Below are positions 6,545 through 8,235 of a DNA stretch of 8,235 nt, in pieces. The DNA is taken from positions 1 through 8,235 of the forward strand of contig JAUHZH010000078.1 of the NCBI GenBank assembly GCA_030426065.1, given 5' to 3'. Source of the stretch: Gammaproteobacteria bacterium (GTDB taxonomy: Bacteria > Pseudomonadota > Gammaproteobacteria > Xanthomonadales > Marinicellaceae). Within the stretch, counting starts at the first letter, position 1. Every line of letters begins with the position of its first letter. The notes beneath the pieces were generated by a model that worked only from the letters and a program-made list of their open reading frames with translations, was not told the origin of the DNA and did no database searches. The position numbers and the translations under genes are program-made.

Positions 6545-6553
6545 TTTGAAAAT
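6525..6553 (+). promoter_or_regulatory. Candidate promoter for the VOC-DUF885 unit
   Basis: TGGACA (6525-6530, five of six matches to TTGACA) is 17 bases from GAAAAT (6548-6553, four of six matches to TATAAT). A start near 6560 would give a leader of about 20 bases, with GGAG (6570-6573) six bases before ATG 6580. The left arm of the inverted repeat overlaps the -35, and the right arm fills the spacer. On the opposite strand, TGGACC followed 17 bases later by AAAAAC is only a weak candidate for the deaminase operon. Confidence 0.45.
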
Positions 6554-6579
6554 GATTGGTTTTTACCCTGGAGAATTCC

Positions 6580-6972
6580 ATGTTACTCGGATACATCACA
6601 TTGGGCACCAATGATTTGACTGCAGCTACAAAATTTTACGACAAACTCTTTGCTAAAATCAATGTGGGGAGGATCATGCCTGAATTGGAAGCGCAAGGTT
6701 TCATCGTCTGGGCCAAAGACATGGGATCCACAGGATTCAGCATCACCAAGCCCTACAACGGCGAACCTGCAACAGCCGGCAATGGCAACATGGCCGCATT
6801 GAGTGTCTCTGATCCTGAAACCGTTCAAGCCATCTATGACTTGGCCATTGAAATGGGCGGCCAATGTGAGGGCGGCCCTGGCCACCGTGGTGGCGGTTTT
6901 TATGCCGCTTATTTCCGCGACTTGGATGGCAACAAATTGAACGCTTATTGCATGATCGAGACAGACCAATGA
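6580..6972 (+). CDS. VOC-family (glyoxalase/bleomycin-resistance fold) protein
   Basis: A 130-residue single-module vicinal-oxygen-chelate protein; the substrate is unknown. It shows the betaalphabetabetabeta start LGYITLGTNDLTAATKFYDK (2-21) and the typical end GGFYAAYFRDLDGNKLNAYC (105-124). The usual metal ligands seem absent: the first-strand His position reads GYITL, and the final Glu position in DGNKLNAY is Asn121. It may bind a small molecule without a metal. The ATG at 6580 is chosen because GGAG lies six bases upstream; an earlier in-frame ATG at 6556 falls in the predicted leader or start-site region. The stop overlaps the next gene as ATGA. It is transcribed away from the tryptophan-catabolic operon, possibly under a shared operator, so a link to an unstable aldehyde or imine intermediate is conceivable but unproven. 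Confidence 0.85.
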   Translation: MLLGYITLGTNDLTAATKFYDKLFAKINVGRIMPELEAQGFIVWAKDMGSTGFSITKPYNGEPATAGNGNMAALSVSDPETVQAIYDLAIEMGGQCEGGPGHRGGGFYAAYFRDLDGNKLNAYCMIETDQ

Positions 6973-8235
6973 AGCGCTTTTTCAAATGGTTGGGCGGTTT
7001 GTTTTTGGTTGCTGTGGTGTTGGCCGGTGCATTATTTGTTCATGTCTGGTACTTCAAACCCTATGACATCAACCTGTTCTTTGGCCGCACGGCACTGAAG
7101 TTTGCCCTCGACAGCCCTGAAACGCTGAGTTCGGTACGGGTTTTTGAAAGTGTTGGCATCACAGGCCACAATGCCCGATTGGATGATGCCAGTTTGGCCT
7201 CAAGTGAAGCCTTGTTTGAAATGGTGGAACAGGCACACGAAACCCTCAAGTCATATGCCGATGAAGACCTGTCTGCCGAAGACAAAATGTCCAAAGACGT
7301 GATGATGACCTTGCTCGACATCGCTGTCGAAGGCAAACGGTTCCAGTTTCATAACTACCCTGTGAACCAATTGTTCGGTGTTCAAAATGGCTTTCCCACC
7401 TTCATGGAAAGCACTCACCAGATCAACAATGAAGGCGACGCCGAAGATTACATATCGCGACTTCATGCGGTCTCGATAAAGTTTGATCAAGTGATTGAAG
7501 GGTTGAAACACCGAGAAAACATCGGCGTCTTACCGCCCCAATTCGTCGTCACCAAAGTCCTCGACGAGATGCGCGCCTTTGTCGAAACACCGACAGATGA
7601 AAACATCTTGTTCGTCGCCATGGGTGAAAAAATGGAACAGGCCAAACTGGACATGTCCTTTCAGCAAGACATGGCTGAACAAGCCCGCCAAGCGATCAAA
7701 ACATCCGTTTATCCTGCCTACAGCCGATTGATCAATTACTTTGAAGGGTTGGATCACAAAGTCAGTGACAACCACGGTGTTTGGAACTTACCAGATGGTG
7801 ATGCTTTTTATGCCTTGGCCCTGAAGTTTTTCACCACATCAGAATACACCCCCGAATACATCCATGATTTTGGCCTCCAGGAGGTGGACCGCATTCAAGG
7901 TGAAATCTTAACCATCTTGGCCGATGAAGGATGGGATGTGTCGTCAGGGTTTGAATCCAGCATCAACAACCTGACCATCAATGAACGGTTTTACTATTCA
8001 GACTCTGATGAGGGCCGCGAACAAATCATTGATGACTACAAGGCGATTTTGAAAGACATTGAAGGCCAAATGTCTTCGCATTTTCATGACATTCCGAAAG
8101 CCCGTTATGATGTTCAACGGATTCCAGAATTCAAAGAAAAAACCGCTCCCGGTGCTTATTACCAAAGACCGGCCATGGACGGATCACGTCCTGGGGTGTT
8201 TTTTGCCAACCTGTACGACATCAAGGCAACACCCA
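6969..8235 (+). CDS. DUF885 family membrane-anchored protein, C-terminus beyond the window
   Basis: The first 422 codons of a DUF885 protein, a family usually near 600 residues and regarded as metallopeptidase-like because of a C-terminal His-rich motif. That motif is outside the window, so activity cannot be judged. Residues 1-10 are basic, and 11-28 (LFLVAVVLAGALFVHVWY) form one hydrophobic segment with no lipobox Cys or clear cleavage site. A signal anchor with the rest in the periplasm is therefore likely. Family-typical sections are WNLPDGDAFYALALKFFTT (about 269-287), YIHDFGLQEVDRIQGEI (about 297-313), and the late GAYYQRPAMDGSRPGVFFAN (about 395-415). The ATG overlaps the VOC stop by four bases (ATGA), so the two are co-translated. 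There is no strong ribosome site of its own. The relation to the divergent catabolic operon is unknown. Confidence 0.85.
   Translation, partial: MKRFFKWLGGLFLVAVVLAGALFVHVWYFKPYDINLFFGRTALKFALDSPETLSSVRVFESVGITGHNARLDDASLASSEALFEMVEQAHETLKSYADEDLSAEDKMSKDVMMTLLDIAVEGKRFQFHNYPVNQLFGVQNGFPTFMESTHQINNEGDAEDYISRLHAVSIKFDQVIEGLKHRENIGVLPPQFVVTKVLDEMRAFVETPTDENILFVAMGEKMEQAKLDMSFQQDMAEQARQAIKTSVYPAYSRLINYFEGLDHKVSDNHGVWNLPDGDAFYALALKFFTTSEYTPEYIHDFGLQEVDRIQGEILTILADEGWDVSSGFESSINNLTINERFYYSDSDEGREQIIDDYKAILKDIEGQMSSHFHDIPKARYDVQRIPEFKEKTAPGAYYQRPAMDGSRPGVFFANLYDIKATP

Noticed and set aside
6498..6611. Longer start for the deaminase (adds 38 N-terminal residues)
   Set aside because: The extension crosses the divergent promoter region and part of the VOC gene, does not resemble RidA, and has no ribosome site. 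ATG 6497 has GGAG six bases upstream.
6583..6985. Minus-strand frames of 128 and 80 residues
   Set aside because: They are antisense to the VOC gene and have no recognisable domain.

Overview
The window looks like a chromosomal segment of a moderate-GC proteobacterium, most likely a gammaproteobacterium. This rests on tightly overlapping genes, GGAG-type ribosome binding sites, a TPR-GGDEF sensor, and a tryptophan-to-aminomuconate catabolic cluster. The taxonomic call is an inference from style and protein families. No phage, insertion sequence, CRISPR array, rRNA or tRNA is visible.

Main unit (minus strand, about 6497 down to 1755): six genes run in one direction with almost no intergenic DNA. 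In order of transcription they are a RidA-family 2-aminomuconate deaminase, 3-hydroxyanthranilate 3,4-dioxygenase, aminocarboxymuconate-semialdehyde (ACMS) decarboxylase, a kynurenine-formamidase-like cyclase-family protein, an EamA/DMT transporter broken by a one-base frameshift, and a Cys/Met-metabolism PLP enzyme of the cystathionine gamma-synthase/lyase type. The first five reading frames are chained by 1-4 base stop/start overlaps. The first four proteins fit the kynurenine route of tryptophan breakdown: the formamidase acts early, on N-formylkynurenine; the dioxygenase and decarboxylase act in series on 3-hydroxyanthranilate; the deaminase acts on 2-aminomuconate. The dehydrogenase that converts 2-aminomuconate semialdehyde to 2-aminomuconate is not in the window.

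Divergent unit (plus strand, 6580 to the right edge): a small VOC (glyoxalase-fold) protein overlaps by four bases a membrane-anchored DUF885 protein that runs off the window. The 82-base gap between the two units holds a 7-bp-arm inverted repeat, which sits in the spacer of the best promoter candidate for the VOC gene.

Left part (minus strand, 1550 to the left edge): an exported TPR-repeat / transmembrane / GGDEF protein, cut by the window edge inside the GGDEF domain. Its only good promoter ends two bases before the first possible start codon, which suggests leaderless translation. The 204-base gap between it and the PLP enzyme gene carries, on the opposite strand, a promoter-like element and a strong intrinsic terminator. 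Together these outline a candidate small RNA of about 77 nt.
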